Shown here: one piece after another, positions 34,679 through 41,583 of the stretch
How the letters are laid out: every line of letters starts with the position of its first letter
Numbering within the stretch: the first letter of the stretch is position 1
From: Plotosus lineatus
Taxonomy: Eukaryota > Chordata > Actinopteri > Siluriformes > Plotosidae
DNA length: 64,000 nucleotides
Assembly (NCBI GenBank): GCA_024760905.1
Contig: CM045733.1
Coordinates: 11,569,501-11,633,500, forward strand
Direction of reading: 5' to 3'
Position numbers and translations under genes: made by a program
Notes under the pieces: generated by a model
What the model was told of the DNA's origin: nothing
The model's database searches: none
What the model saw: only the letters and a program-made list of their open reading frames with translations

Positions 34679-35456
34679 AAAAAAATCGATTAACTCAAAA
34701 CGTCCAAAATGCTTTGTGTAAGAAAGGCTTATTTAGGGAATGGACGTGTTCGCTGTAGCCTATCGCTTTCTCTCACACAGTTTCACTGCTGTGCAGCATG
34801 CATGGTCCTCCTTTCTATATTTGCAGGGGGACGATGTACAGAAGAGAATCATATTTACACTCACCTTAAAGAAGACCGCTTGCACATGATGCAGTTGCAT
34901 ACGATGAACCACACAGATGTCGTAGACAGCTGACACAGCTAGGACAGTCACCCCCTGCTCTTTCCACAACATGGCTGCTGCTGCAGTAACCAAACTACCA
35001 GCCAGCCATGCCCGCACTCGCAACCTCATTCGCGGCGAGTTTCTAGCATGTGGTCGGAGCCTGCAGTGGCACCTGTAGCACAGCAAAGACAGCAGAAAGC
35101 ACAGGGCGGCGCCCATATCCGCACGTCCTACAAGTCCTGCTACTGCCTCAGAATGCACCGGGTGTGAGGCGAAGAGGAGTCCAGCCAGCAGACTCCAGGG
35201 TCCTCCGGTGAGTAGAAGGCCACAAAATGAAGTGAACAAGGCTGTCACGCAGCAGTGTAGGCCCACGTTGAATAAGTGGTAACCTTGTGGCTCCAGACCA
35301 CCCAAGGCATAGTTGAGGCGAAAAGAGAGTGTGCAGAGTGGCCGGAAGGACTTATGGCTGCCGCTGTGGGTGAGTCGCGTGCCCCAGAAGTCACTGTATA
35401 GAATGTTGGTCCAAGGTGTTTCGGGAAGGAGATCTGGATTGGTCTTGATAGCACGA
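13004..35456 (-). CDS. tmtc2: tmtc2: transmembrane and TPR repeat-containing protein 2, exons 2-12
   Basis: ER multipass protein of the TMTC group, which transfers O-mannose to cadherin extracellular domains; vertebrate TMTC2 is also reported to bind the ER calcium pump and calnexin. Eleven exons were assembled: 34865-35456, 31870-32737, 31662-31776, 29252-29337, 28883-29067, 28526-28604, 18275-18396, 15440-15521, 13886-14000, 13306-13369 and 13004-13183. All have GT-AG sites and compatible phases, giving 828 codons to a TGA with no frame break. Order: hydrophobic N-terminal half (residues from RAIKTNPDLLP through SMGFCLL), then TPR repeats from AWGNLGNVLKNQ to ALQLKPDD. The length fits human TMTC2 (836 residues) once the missing first exon is added. 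Recognition is from recall of the family; which teleost duplicate (a or b) cannot be told. Intron 7 spans 10.1 kb of transposons. Confidence 0.95.
13184..13237. repeat. tmtc2: (GA)n microsatellite forming the exon 12 polypyrimidine tract
   Basis: About 26 GA units on the plus strand, reading (CT)n on the transcribed side directly before the CAG acceptor. It occupies nearly half of the 122-nt intron 11. Confidence 0.95.
13306..13369 (-). CDS. tmtc2: tmtc2 exon 11 (TPR)
   Basis: 64-nt exon (acceptor CTTCAG, donor GTAAGT) encoding QASLNEAAERFYGKAADIRP; phase 2 to 0. It is a very small exon found from frame continuity and protein similarity. Confidence 0.92.
13370..13885. other. tmtc2 intron 10
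   Basis: No element, RNA gene or further exon recognised. Confidence 0.6.
13886..14000 (-). CDS. tmtc2: tmtc2 exon 10 (TPR)
   Basis: 115-nt exon (acceptor CTCTCAG, donor GTGTGT) encoding GQFLVEESRLGEAAVMAEKA, AELDSMEFDIVFSAAHIL. The acceptor directly follows a CT-rich microsatellite of over 500 nt. Phase 1 to 2. Confidence 0.92.
14003..14570. repeat. tmtc2: Long GA-rich compound microsatellite in tmtc2 intron 9
   Basis: About 560 nt of GA units interrupted by GC, CA, TACACAC and AAGC variants. The plus strand contains no CT dinucleotide from 14003 to about 14565, so the transcript side contains no AG over that span. The long open frames across it are low-complexity artefacts. Confidence 0.95.
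14571..15439. other. tmtc2 intron 9, remainder
   Basis: A reverse-oriented SINE-B fragment is visible at about 14710-14880 (GAAGGCTGGGTACACCCTGG, GGGCTGTGGGAGGAAACCAG). Nothing else recognised. Confidence 0.5.
15440..15521 (-). CDS. tmtc2: tmtc2 exon 9 (TPR)
   Basis: 82-nt exon (acceptor TTATTAG, donor GTAGGA) encoding GHKSEAEHYFLKAMELAPTT and GTCYMHY; phase 0 to 1. The polypyrimidine tract is poor for a vertebrate acceptor (AATTATTAG). Confidence 0.9.
15901..16249 (+). mobile_element. SINE-A copy with tail type 1, 18-bp target duplication
   Basis: Head GGGGCAGTGGTGGTCTAGTG with A box near 15910-15921 and B box GGTTCGAGTCC at 15956-15966. The tail at 16142-16249 resembles LINE-C. The perfect repeat CCTCACTTTCATGGTTAA flanks it at 15883-15900 and 16250-16267. 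It is the clearest retroposition footprint of the family here. Confidence 0.92.
16380..16732 (-). mobile_element. SINE-A copy with tail type 2, inverted
   Basis: Complete inverted copy from the tail (TTCATTTTCTGTAACCGCTT) to the head complement (CCACTAGGCCACCACTGCCC). Flanking repeats TATAAAATATCA (16368-16379) and TATATAATATCA (16733-16744) differ at one base. Confidence 0.88.
17227..18134. mobile_element. MITE-3: TA-flanked non-autonomous DNA transposon
   Basis: 908 bp with terminal inverted repeats CAGACGCTCCCCGACTTACG and CAGACACTCCCCGACTTACA (complement of right end), each abutting TA. No transposase frame. It lies in tmtc2 intron 8, immediately 3' (plus strand) of the MITE-1 copy. Confidence 0.85.
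18275..18396 (-). CDS. tmtc2: tmtc2 exon 8 (TPR)
   Basis: 122-nt exon (acceptor GTTCAG, donor GTGAGT) encoding GEAYMKLNKFEDAEHWYKES, LKAKPDHVPAHLTYGKLL and SIM; phase 1 to 0. Confidence 0.93.
18397..18989. other. tmtc2 intron 7, exon-8-proximal part
   Basis: A reverse-oriented SINE-A/SINE-B tail fragment at about 18785-18955 (TCATTCATTTTCTGAAACAC, CAGTGTACAGCCTGGACAGG). The remainder is unassigned. Confidence 0.55.
18990..20165. mobile_element. MITE-4: TA-flanked element split by a SINE
   Basis: Ends CAGTGGTATCTCGTCGAACG and, complemented, CAGTGATACCTCAGCTAACA, each next to TA. Internal runs of C and A. It contains a SINE-C insertion at 19632-19941, and no transposase is present. Confidence 0.8.
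19632..19941 (-). mobile_element. SINE-C copy 1, inverted
   Basis: Third tRNA-derived family. Complement reads GGGCCGGTGGCGTAGTGGTT with a B box near 19880 (GTGTTCAAATCCC). The 10-bp duplication ATGTATTATT lies at 19622-19631 and 19942-19951. A second copy lies at 43876-44165. Confidence 0.85.
20168..21560. other. tmtc2 intron 7, unassigned
   Basis: No exon or well-defined element. A degenerate stretch near 21140-21300 (GATGACCTTGACCTTCAACT, TTCTTGAGATATTAC) resembles a low-copy dispersed repeat; related wording occurs near 47780-48000. Confidence 0.4.
21575..23580 (+). mobile_element. L2/Rex1-like LINE, 5'-truncated, one nonsense and one frameshift
   Basis: Encodes the reverse transcriptase: KSEGPDGISPRLL, PAHYRPVALTSHLIKTMERL, MFFDFSSAFNTIRP (active-site region), MGAPQGTVLSPFLFNIYTSD and FSDDSAIVG. 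The frames 21835-22380 and 22381-23220 are continuous except for one TAG at 22378-22380 (expected Tyr after RPQ). The upstream WADELNCYFNRFDSP lies in another frame, so a frameshift occurs near 21830. The 3' end is AATAAAGCTGTATCTTATCT, a TATCT-type tail. It is non-functional as it stands. Clade assignment is inference. It lies antisense to tmtc2 in intron 7. Confidence 0.85.
23785..23880. repeat. (CA)n microsatellite with CG-rich left edge
   Basis: Begins as ACGCACGCACGCGCGC and becomes more than 30 CA units. Confidence 0.95.
23922..24235 (+). mobile_element. SINE-A copy with tail type 2, head truncated
   Basis: Starts inside the tRNA-like head (GGGCACTGGATTGCTGATCC), keeps the B box GGTTCGAGTCC, and ends in the SINE-B-shared tail (CTGTCCAGGGTGTACTCTGC, TAATTAGGATTAAGCGGTTA). 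Confidence 0.82.
25139..27089 (+). mobile_element. RTE/Rex3-type LINE nested in the Tc1 element
   Basis: Reverse transcriptase pieces in several frames: QLKKEAYRVLLACGTPEAAN, SKRFWATIRRLRRGKQ, MCFVDLEKAFGR, GVRQGCPLSPILFIIFMDR, SLLFADDVVLW, ELSRKAKLSIYQSIYVPTLT and RTRWRDYVSRL. There are multiple frameshifts, so it is a dead copy, and it is 5'-truncated. It ends in a (GATGA)n tail. The flanking 5-bp repeat AGCTC lies at 25134-25138 and 27090-27094 within Tc1 sequence. The family name is inference from the tail and protein. Confidence 0.87.
27263..28193 (+). pseudogene. Tc1 transposase, broken
   Basis: DD34E transposase of the Tc1 family. It begins MGKTADLTAVQKAIIDTLKQ with a helix-turn-helix region (KTQKEISERIGCSQSALSSH), then shifts frame before 27372. 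The catalytic Asp residues sit in LFSDESKF and QHDLAPAHRAK, and the Glu in NSPDLKPIENLWD. A stop (TAG) at 27732-27734 separates the two halves of the catalytic domain at SSVK before VMVWGAMS. It ends at TKY with a normal stop. At least one frameshift and one nonsense change make it inactive. Confidence 0.9.
28526..28604 (-). CDS. tmtc2: tmtc2 exon 7 (TPR)
   Basis: 79-nt exon (acceptor TTCACAG, donor GTGAGT), phase 0 to 1, encoding EALSIYKEAVKKMPPQFAPQ and SLYNMM. It ends next to the 10-kb transposon-filled intron 7. Confidence 0.92.
28605..28882. other. tmtc2 intron 6
   Basis: Short intron with a 24-nt A run (28706-28729). No other feature. Confidence 0.6.
28883..29067 (-). CDS. tmtc2: tmtc2 exon 6 (TPR)
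   Basis: 185-nt exon (acceptor GATCAG, donor GTAGCT) encoding AYLNTGIILESDGNVAEAKR, IPDENLKDPHAHRSAVTSCL and YNLGKLVHEQGQQE. The donor GTAGCT is weaker than the others in this gene. Confidence 0.9.
29252..29337 (-). CDS. tmtc2: tmtc2 exon 5 (TPR)
   Basis: 86-nt exon (acceptor CACTCAG, donor GTAAGT) encoding GLLLQESKRFSEALHYYQLA and IQSRPTLA; phases 2 to 1 match the neighbours. It is short but strongly TPR-like. Confidence 0.92.
29960..30152 (-). mobile_element. SINE-B copy, inverted
   Basis: Well-preserved head and body complement: AATTTGGAACAGCCAATTAA, TTTTTGGACTGTGGGAGGAA, B box complement GGAATCGAACCC and GCTAACCACCGTGCCTCC. A further tail-like piece precedes it from about 29700. Confidence 0.8.
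30481..30815 (+). mobile_element. SINE-A copy with tail type 2
   Basis: Complete head GGGGCAGTGGTGGTCTAGTG, B box GGTTCGAGTCC, central part and SINE-B-type tail ending CCTAATTAGGATTAAACGGT. Confidence 0.88.
31025..31408 (+). mobile_element. SINE-B copy, nearly complete, with CA microsatellite
   Basis: tRNA-like head GGCGGCATGGTGGCGTATTT, B box GGTTCGATTCC at 31077-31087, and body GTGTGGGTTTCCTCAGGGTA. A (CA)n expansion at 31163-31209 lies inside the body. The tail is CTATTTAGGATTAAGTGGTT with GAATGAATGAA. Confidence 0.85.
31662..31776 (-). CDS. tmtc2: tmtc2 exon 4 (TPR)
   Basis: 115-nt exon (acceptor TCCCAG, donor GTGAGT). It completes the alanine codon and reads WGNLGNVLKNQGKMAEAEEA, a canonical TPR (W-G-Y/A-E-A spacing), ending in phase 2 at DMLYNL. 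Confidence 0.93.
31870..32737 (-). CDS. tmtc2: tmtc2 exon 3 (remaining membrane region, DUF1736-type)
   Basis: The 868-nt exon (acceptor TTTTCAG, donor GTAAAC) goes from phase 0 to phase 1. It starts RKNETLLV, contains FSNSDNPAASSPHLLTRALT, LSFDWSMDAIPLL, a polar Asn/His/Ser-rich loop where vertebrate orthologues also vary, then PFLPATNLLFYVGFVVAERV and LYIPSMGFCLL. It ends at NPAK just before the first TPR. Confidence 0.95.
32738..34864. other. tmtc2 intron 2
   Basis: Contains a SINE-A copy (33279-33622), a SINE-B copy (about 33780-34065) carrying a (GT)n run at 33952-34000, and a (CA)n run at 34622-34673. No further exon seen. Confidence 0.6.
33279..33622 (+). mobile_element. SINE-A copy with tail type 1
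   Basis: Head GGGCAGTGGTGGCCTAGTGG, B box GGTTCGAGTCC, and LINE-C-like tail (CACATCCGACGCAAAAACCT, GTGGCGGCCCCTGATAAAGG, CCGAAAGGAAA). Confidence 0.87.
34865..35456 (-). CDS. tmtc2: tmtc2 exon 2 (first transmembrane region)
   Basis: The 592-nt exon has acceptor CACTAG and donor GTGAGT, entering with one base to complete a serine codon and leaving in phase 0. It encodes luminal and membrane segments with the family motifs LTHSGSHKSFRPLCTLSFRL, HPVHSEAVAGLVGRADMGA and MLWKEQGVTVLAVSAVYD. The Asp-Asp of the first luminal loop would lie in exon 1, outside what was found. Confidence 0.95.
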
Positions 35457-35582
35457 CTAGTGAAGAGAGGAAGAGAAAGGTACAGAATAGTGAGAAGAGA
35501 AGAAAACATTATGGTTGATATAAAATAATGAAGATTATTTATTATTACATTATATTAGATGGACAGGCAACATCTATATACA

Positions 35583-36250
35583 AGGATCCCTCGCTACTTC
35601 GCACTTCAACTGATGCGGCTTCAGTGCATCACAATTTTTTTTTTAAATAAATAAATAAATATGCATCGAATTTAAAAATAAGGAAATTAAGAAAGAATAG
35701 GTGTAAAAGTTAAGGGAAATGTCACAAAAACACGGCCAATTATTCAAAAAACCCCAAACCAACACAAAACAAAAAAACAATCCAAAATCTCCCATCAAAA
35801 CTGGATACATTGTTGCATCTGTGGTCTGCGCAGCCACGCCTCCCTCTGCCAGAGCCTAGTATGAAGTGTACCTCAGGATAATGCTTAATCATAATTCATA
35901 CTTATATTTATGATAGATGTAGATTTTATTCCATTTCTATTTGTTCTTCAATTTCATTTCACTTTCACTTTCGACCTTGGACATGTTGGTATCTCCGGAT
36001 GTTTGCAAAACGAATGTTGGGGAGTTGGAGAGTGTCTGTATTTATATTTTATTTACATTTTGTTATTTTTTCAATGTTTAATCGTTATTATAAGCATTTA
36101 TAGCATTGGATATGTATTTATTGATATTATATACACATATACATGTACGTATACGTCAGTCGGGGGTGGGGGGGTGATCTTATTTCATGGATTTCGACGC
36201 TCACGTGGGGATCTCCGTCCCAATTAGCCACGGAAAGTGACAGATCCCTG
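35583..36250 (-). mobile_element. MITE-1 copy
   Basis: Ends AAGGATCCCTCGCTACTTCG and GACAGATCCCTG. The left end lies next to TA and the right end abuts the TA that also starts MITE-2. Interior matches the 5444-6091 copy closely, including ATCTCCGGATGTTTGCAAAA. Confidence 0.8.
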
Positions 36251-36252
36251 TA

Positions 36253-37753
36253 CAGTAGGGCCTCAATATTCGTGGGGGCTTGGTTCCGACCCCTCCCGCA
36301 AATGAAGATAATCTGCGAGTTCTGTACCCGGAAGTAAAATACTATTTATCTATTACATGCGCTAAAATATGCTTATTAAACACATTCTATAGACAGTCTT
36401 ATTCATTAATTCAGTATTAATGTAGTAAAATGTAGTAATAATTAAGAAAAACTTTTAAATTTTTACTGATATTTATTGATAAAATATAAACATTATACAT
36501 CATACATATAAAAACACCTTTAAATGCATTATCTTTGAAACATACAGCACTGTAGTTTTCAAAAATGCACACTAAAGGAATGTATTGCATTAGGCATGAG
36601 ATGACTGAATTCAGGTATGAACTGCATTAAGTCTGAGCATCTCAGCCACGCCCCTCAGCCGGAGTGAGTAGAAAACAGAGTTTTAGAGCGAGTTAGAGCG
36701 TTACAAACCAAAGGAGCGGTGATGTGATGCAAGTTAATCCTCTGGCGCAGAGGTGAGTGTGCTTTTGTTTATTGGGAGTAAATGAGAATAGTGAATTCAG
36801 GTGTGAGCCACCGAGTAGCTCAGCCATGCCCCTCAGCCAAAGCGGACAGTATACAGTTGGTTAGAGGCACAGCGCCAAAAATAAAGTCCCCCAAAATACA
36901 GATACAAAATACAAGGAGGACATAAAAGGGCAGTGGTGGTCCAGTGGATAGGGCACAGGATCACTGATCCTAAGGTTGGGGGTTCGAGTCCCCACAAGGT
37001 TGTCACTGCCCCCCCCCAGTGAAGCTAACTGGGGTATCAAAGGCGGGCCATGTTTCTCACTTTCTATGGTGAGAGGCATGTAAAAGAACCACTGCTGACT
37101 TTCGTAAAGAGTAGGCTGCAAAGCCGTCAGCGTGTTTCTGTCCCTTGCTAAAAGGGTTGTAACAGGAAGGGCATCCGACGTAAAAACCTATGCCAAATCT
37201 AACGTGCGAATCAGATAATTCGCTGTGGCGACTCCTGAGAAAAGGGAAAAAAGCCGAAAGAAAGAAAGAAACAAGCAATAAGGACATAAAAGAACAAGAA
37301 ATGTAATAAATTGAATAAACAAAGCAAAATGAGAAACATGCTACACCACAGTAAATAAAATATAACACACAAACATTCTAAACATTACCTTAGGTAGTGT
37401 ACTGGAATAATGATTGAAAAATACTTTAATACTACAGTGCTTTCAGATTGAAGTGCCTGAAGAGAAAGTCTTATTTCTTCAGAAGAGACATCTGTCATTA
37501 CCTTTTCTAGCACTTAGCCAGAGAAGATGCACAGCATTTGAATGGCATAATACAGCTTAACTGGTAATTAAAACACACTAAAAAAGCGGCTCATTGAAAA
37601 CTTGTGCGCGAATGAGGAAAAAGGGGTGTTACATCATCTCAATCAGCAGGAAGGAGCAGCCATTGGCTGAATTTGAGTGACGTGTCAGTTGCTGGGCAGT
37701 CCGCGAATACTTAAACTGTGAGTGAAAAACCACGAATAGTCAAGGACCTACTG
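36253..37753. mobile_element. MITE-2 copy with a SINE-A insertion
   Basis: Terminal repeats CAGTAGGGCCTCAATATTCG and complement of the right end CAGTAGGTCCTTGACTATTC, flanked by TA at 36251-36252 and 37754-37755. Other copies lie at 40025-40490 (partial) and 59761-61204. No transposase frame. A SINE-A copy lies at 36929-37280. Confidence 0.83.
36929..37280 (+). mobile_element. SINE-A copy with tail type 1, 12-bp target duplication
   Basis: Head GGCAGTGGTGGTCCAGTGGA, B box GGTTCGAGTCC, tail CATCCGACGTAAAAACCTAT and GAATTCGCTGTGGCG-like end. AGGACATAAAAG flanks it at 36917-36928 and 37281-37292. Confidence 0.9.
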
Positions 37754-37755
37754 TA

Positions 37756-39377
37756 TTTGTACTACCCCAGGGTACTCATTAAGTTTTAGAGTAGAAGGAG
37801 GATATAGATATGTAGAGGGTGGATATTGTTTGAGGCAAGCATGAGGAGGGTGTGGGAGGGGTGGCCCCTCCTGCAAGGGGATCTGGGGAGCCATCCCCAG
37901 AAAATGTTTTAAAATTCATGTGCTCTGTGGTGCATTCTGGGCCCATATTTATGAGAAAATCAGACAATCTAGAAGGAAATAAAACTAAAAATTTATATTA
38001 TAAAAAATAATATTTCTTACAAGAATAGTCAATTGTAATTGATAATTACAAGAAAGTAATGCAGCTGTGAGTGGGGGCACAAACAAGTGCCCGCCCTCAC
38101 GCCGATCACACACACACACACACACACACAAGCAATTTCAGATGGCCAATTAGCCTAATATGCCTGGTATTTGGATTGCAGGTGGAAACTGGTCTACTTG
38201 TAGAAAATCAACATAGATACAGAGAGAACATGCATACGCCACAGGAATTCCAAAGCCTGGGTCCGCTAACTATTATGTCACAGTGCCACCCCATTATAAG
38301 GCACACAAACTAGGTTTCGAACTTGTAGTCCTGCTTCAGCAGCGATACAGACATCATGAGTCTCAATGGGACTTTCTAAGATGACCAAGACAAATCAGAA
38401 TCAAACCCAGAAAATCAAAATGGACGTCATTGTTGGACATGTTTCAGGTTTCGACTCATGATTACCTTAATGCGGACCTCAACGAAAGGTCCAATGAAGG
38501 AAACCTATTTGTAGGTTCCATGTAAATTTGTGACTGTGACCTGTAGTTTCCACAACGATTTTCTATAAAAGTCAACATTCTCAACAGGTAAACAATTTTA
38601 AATGTTTCGAGTTGATTTTTCATATTATTCTTCTTTGATGCCTAATATATGAAATAAAGTATTACTTTCATTTATCTCAGAATCAGATTCACCCACCTGA
38701 CCAGGTATCCCTCTCCGTCTGGCTTCTCTTATTTCCATTACATTAGCCGTGCGTATCTTACACTGAAGTAGTTTTAATCGACCCCCTTCATTTTCAGTTT
38801 CATAAACTAAAAGTATCACAAATTAAAAGTTCTTACCATGATGCTTTCACATTTTGATACCTTGCCTTATTAACTACGGGCTGCCATATTTGTTGAGTAG
38901 CGAGAAGTCTCACGATATCGCATACAATACGCACATAATCATGTGTCAAGAAACAAAATGGCAATCATGACTGAGTCGCTCGGACAAAGCTAGCAATAAA
39001 TGTCTATGTATAACTTGTATGAGACAGTTGGTTTTCATATATGTACAAGTTTTCACCCGTGAACAGACATTCATTCATGGTTTTTTGCTCTCGCATAACC
39101 ACTGTGTAACCTACACAATTGTTCACGACTTGTGTTGAGGCCTGTTAATATATGGGTAAAATCAAGTTTATAGTCATCTCCTTATTCAAATATGGTATAA
39201 AGTAGAGATTCTTTTAGTAGAGAAAACATTTCTATTTAAATTCATTATTAAGCTTTAGAATCAGCTATACTCCCCTTAAAAACAAACAAAACAAACTGTT
39301 GATTAATCTATAGAATGGTAAAAGTTTTTACAATAATAGAATTCATATGCATAAAATGTCTTTTAATATAATAAAAT
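37756..39377. other. Unassigned intronic region
   Basis: Holds a (CA)n run (38108-38131), an inverted SINE-B fragment (38130-38300) and a candidate unassigned exon (38697-38806). Otherwise nothing recognised. Confidence 0.4.
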
Positions 39378-39393
39378 ACTCAATAATTCAAAC

Positions 39394-39774
39394 GAGGGGG
39401 CAGTGGTGGTTAGTGGTATAGGGCGCTGGATCGCTGATCCCAAGGTTGGGGGTTCGAGTCCCACTCTCCACAGGGTTGTCACTGCCCCCCCCCCCCCCAC
39501 ACACACACACACACACACAGTGCAGCTAACTGGGTTATCAAAGGCCAGCCATGTCTCTCACTGTCTATGGTGAGAGGCATGTAAAAGAACCATTGCTGAC
39601 TTTCGTAAAGAGTAGGCTTCAAAGTCGTCAGCGTGTTTCTGTCACTTGCTAAAAAGGGTTGTGACAGGAAGGGTATCCAACGTAAAAACCTCTGCCAAAT
39701 CAAACATACGAATCAGATGGTTCACTGTGGCGACTCCTGAGTAAAAGGGAAAAAGCCGAAAGGAAGACAGACAG
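39394..39774 (+). mobile_element. SINE-A copy with tail type 1, 16-bp target duplication
   Basis: Head GGGGGCAGTGGTGGTTAGTG, B box GGTTCGAGTCC, an internal C-run plus CA microsatellite (39485-39519) inserted in the central part, and LINE-C-like tail. ACTCAATAATTCAAAC is perfectly repeated at 39378-39393 and 39775-39790. Confidence 0.92.
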
Positions 39775-40024
39775 ACTCAATAATTCAAACCTTTAAAGGG
39801 CCAGCAAAGAAACCTTTCTCACCATCAGACATGGGGCAAATGCAGCAAAAATGTATTCGAATACAAATACTTGGTAATGTCATGAATACAAATACGAATA
39901 CACAAAATCTGAATGTATTCGAATACGAATTCATTAGGAGTTAATGAATGCATTCATGAATACATTCATAATAGCCTCATACCATGTTTTGTGTTGGGGA
40001 AAGTTACCAATTTTAATTTAAGTA

Positions 40025-40490
40025 CAGTAGGCCCCTTGACTATTCGTAGTTTTGCACCCACAATTTGAGTATTTGCTGACTGCTGAGCAACCGGCACGTG
40101 ATTCAAATTCAGCCAATGGCTGTCCTCCTTGGTCGTGATTGGTTGAGCTGATGTCCCACCCCTTTTTCCTCATTCACACACAAGTTGTCAATGAGCCTCT
40201 TTTTTTGTGTGTTTTAATTTCCAGTTAAGCTCTATGATACCACTCAAATGCTATGCGTCTTCTCTGGCTAAGCGATAGAAAACGCTGGATGTCTCTTCTG
40301 AAGAAATAAGACTTTCTCCTGAGAAACGATGGTTTTCTCTGAACTGTTGTATCAAAATCTTTTTCAATCATTATTCCAGTACCGGACCTAAGTTCATGTT
40401 TATGCGTGAGATTTTATGTTCTGTAGCATGTTTAACAAACGATACCAAAAGGATAAACTTTATTACAGTACTCTTCATGTCCTTTTACAT
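40025..40490. mobile_element. MITE-2 copy, one end only
   Basis: Begins CAGTAGGCCCCTTGACTATT next to TA and follows the MITE-2 body (AATTCAGCCAATGGCTGTCC, AAATAAGACTTTCTCCTGA). The opposite end is not recognisable. Confidence 0.72.
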
Positions 40491-40697
40491 TGAACTCGGA
40501 GTGACGTCTCCAAGATGGCGCTGCCCAGAGGGCAACGTCGCGGAGTTCTCAGAGTCAAATTGTTTCTTTGTTCATTTTAATTTGTTTTATTTGTTGTTTT
40601 GTTTGTTCATGTTTTGCATGCTCATCTATGACCGGTCGACTCTACTACAGCTATAAGATCGGAGTATCTTCGGGCGTGTATAATTAAGCACGCTCAA

Positions 40698-40790
40698 CTG
40701 GGCTTCTTGTTAGCCAGGGTGCAGCTAGCACTGAGCTAATAATCAAAGGTAGCTCAATGTTAGCTGCACCCCAGCTAACAAGAAGCCCAG
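40698..40790. repeat. Imperfect inverted repeat (33-nt arms)
   Basis: The arms 40698-40730 and 40758-40790 are complementary over 33 nt with three mismatches (left arm starts CTGGGCTTCTTGTTAGC), separated by 27 nt. A long stem could form in RNA or DNA. Confidence 0.85.
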
Positions 40791-41305
40791 GCGGGAAGGG
40801 GCCGAACGACGACTCCAGCGCTTGGGATTGCAAGGGATGAAGGCCGTGTAGCCGCCTGGTGCAATCGCCTTGTCGGGTGTACTCTCCTCGAACCATGTTT
40901 CACAGAAACACAGCAGAGCCTCTGCACTGAAATCTGAGCATCTAACAAACTCTAAGTACTCTGCCTAGACCATCTAGATTGTGATGTCTTGTACTGGATG
41001 TGCAAGTAAAGATTTGTTAACTTTGGGTGATTATTATTTTTTCTCCTTTACAGCAGTTTCTATATAAATACTAAGTGTTCTCATTCTCTTTCTCCCTGGT
41101 TTACTCACCAAAAAAAAAAAAACGAAAACAAAACCGTGCAATTTTTTAGGGCATTGTTTTTTTATACAGAAAAACAACTACATGCATATGTAATATTATG
41201 AAATGCCCCCATTTCGCGATTAATATTTTTTGTAAATTGATTGCCCAGAATTAAAAGTATACATGTGTATTAATATGTGTATATTCACTGTAATTTGGTA
41301 CATAC

Positions 41306-41309
<4 letters not shown>

Positions 41310-41400
<91 letters not shown>

Positions 41401-41423
41401 TACATACACATATACACATACAC

Positions 41424-41454
<31 letters not shown>

Positions 41455-41476
41455 ATACACACACATACATATACAT

Positions 41477-41555
<79 letters not shown>

Positions 41556-41583
41556 TACGCACACACATTCATACACACACACA
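41310..41583. repeat. Compound TA/CA microsatellite
   Basis: Two long (TA)n blocks (about 41325-41390 and 41485-41548) separated by CATACA/TATACA units, with (CA)n at both outer edges. Predicted proteins of Tyr/Ile across it are artefacts. Confidence 0.95.

Noticed and set aside
34760..34864. C-terminal continuation of the tmtc2 exon 2 frame (VSVNMILF...)
   Set aside because: It lies beyond a consensus GTGAGT donor, and the next exon joins in phase 0 with family-typical sequence.
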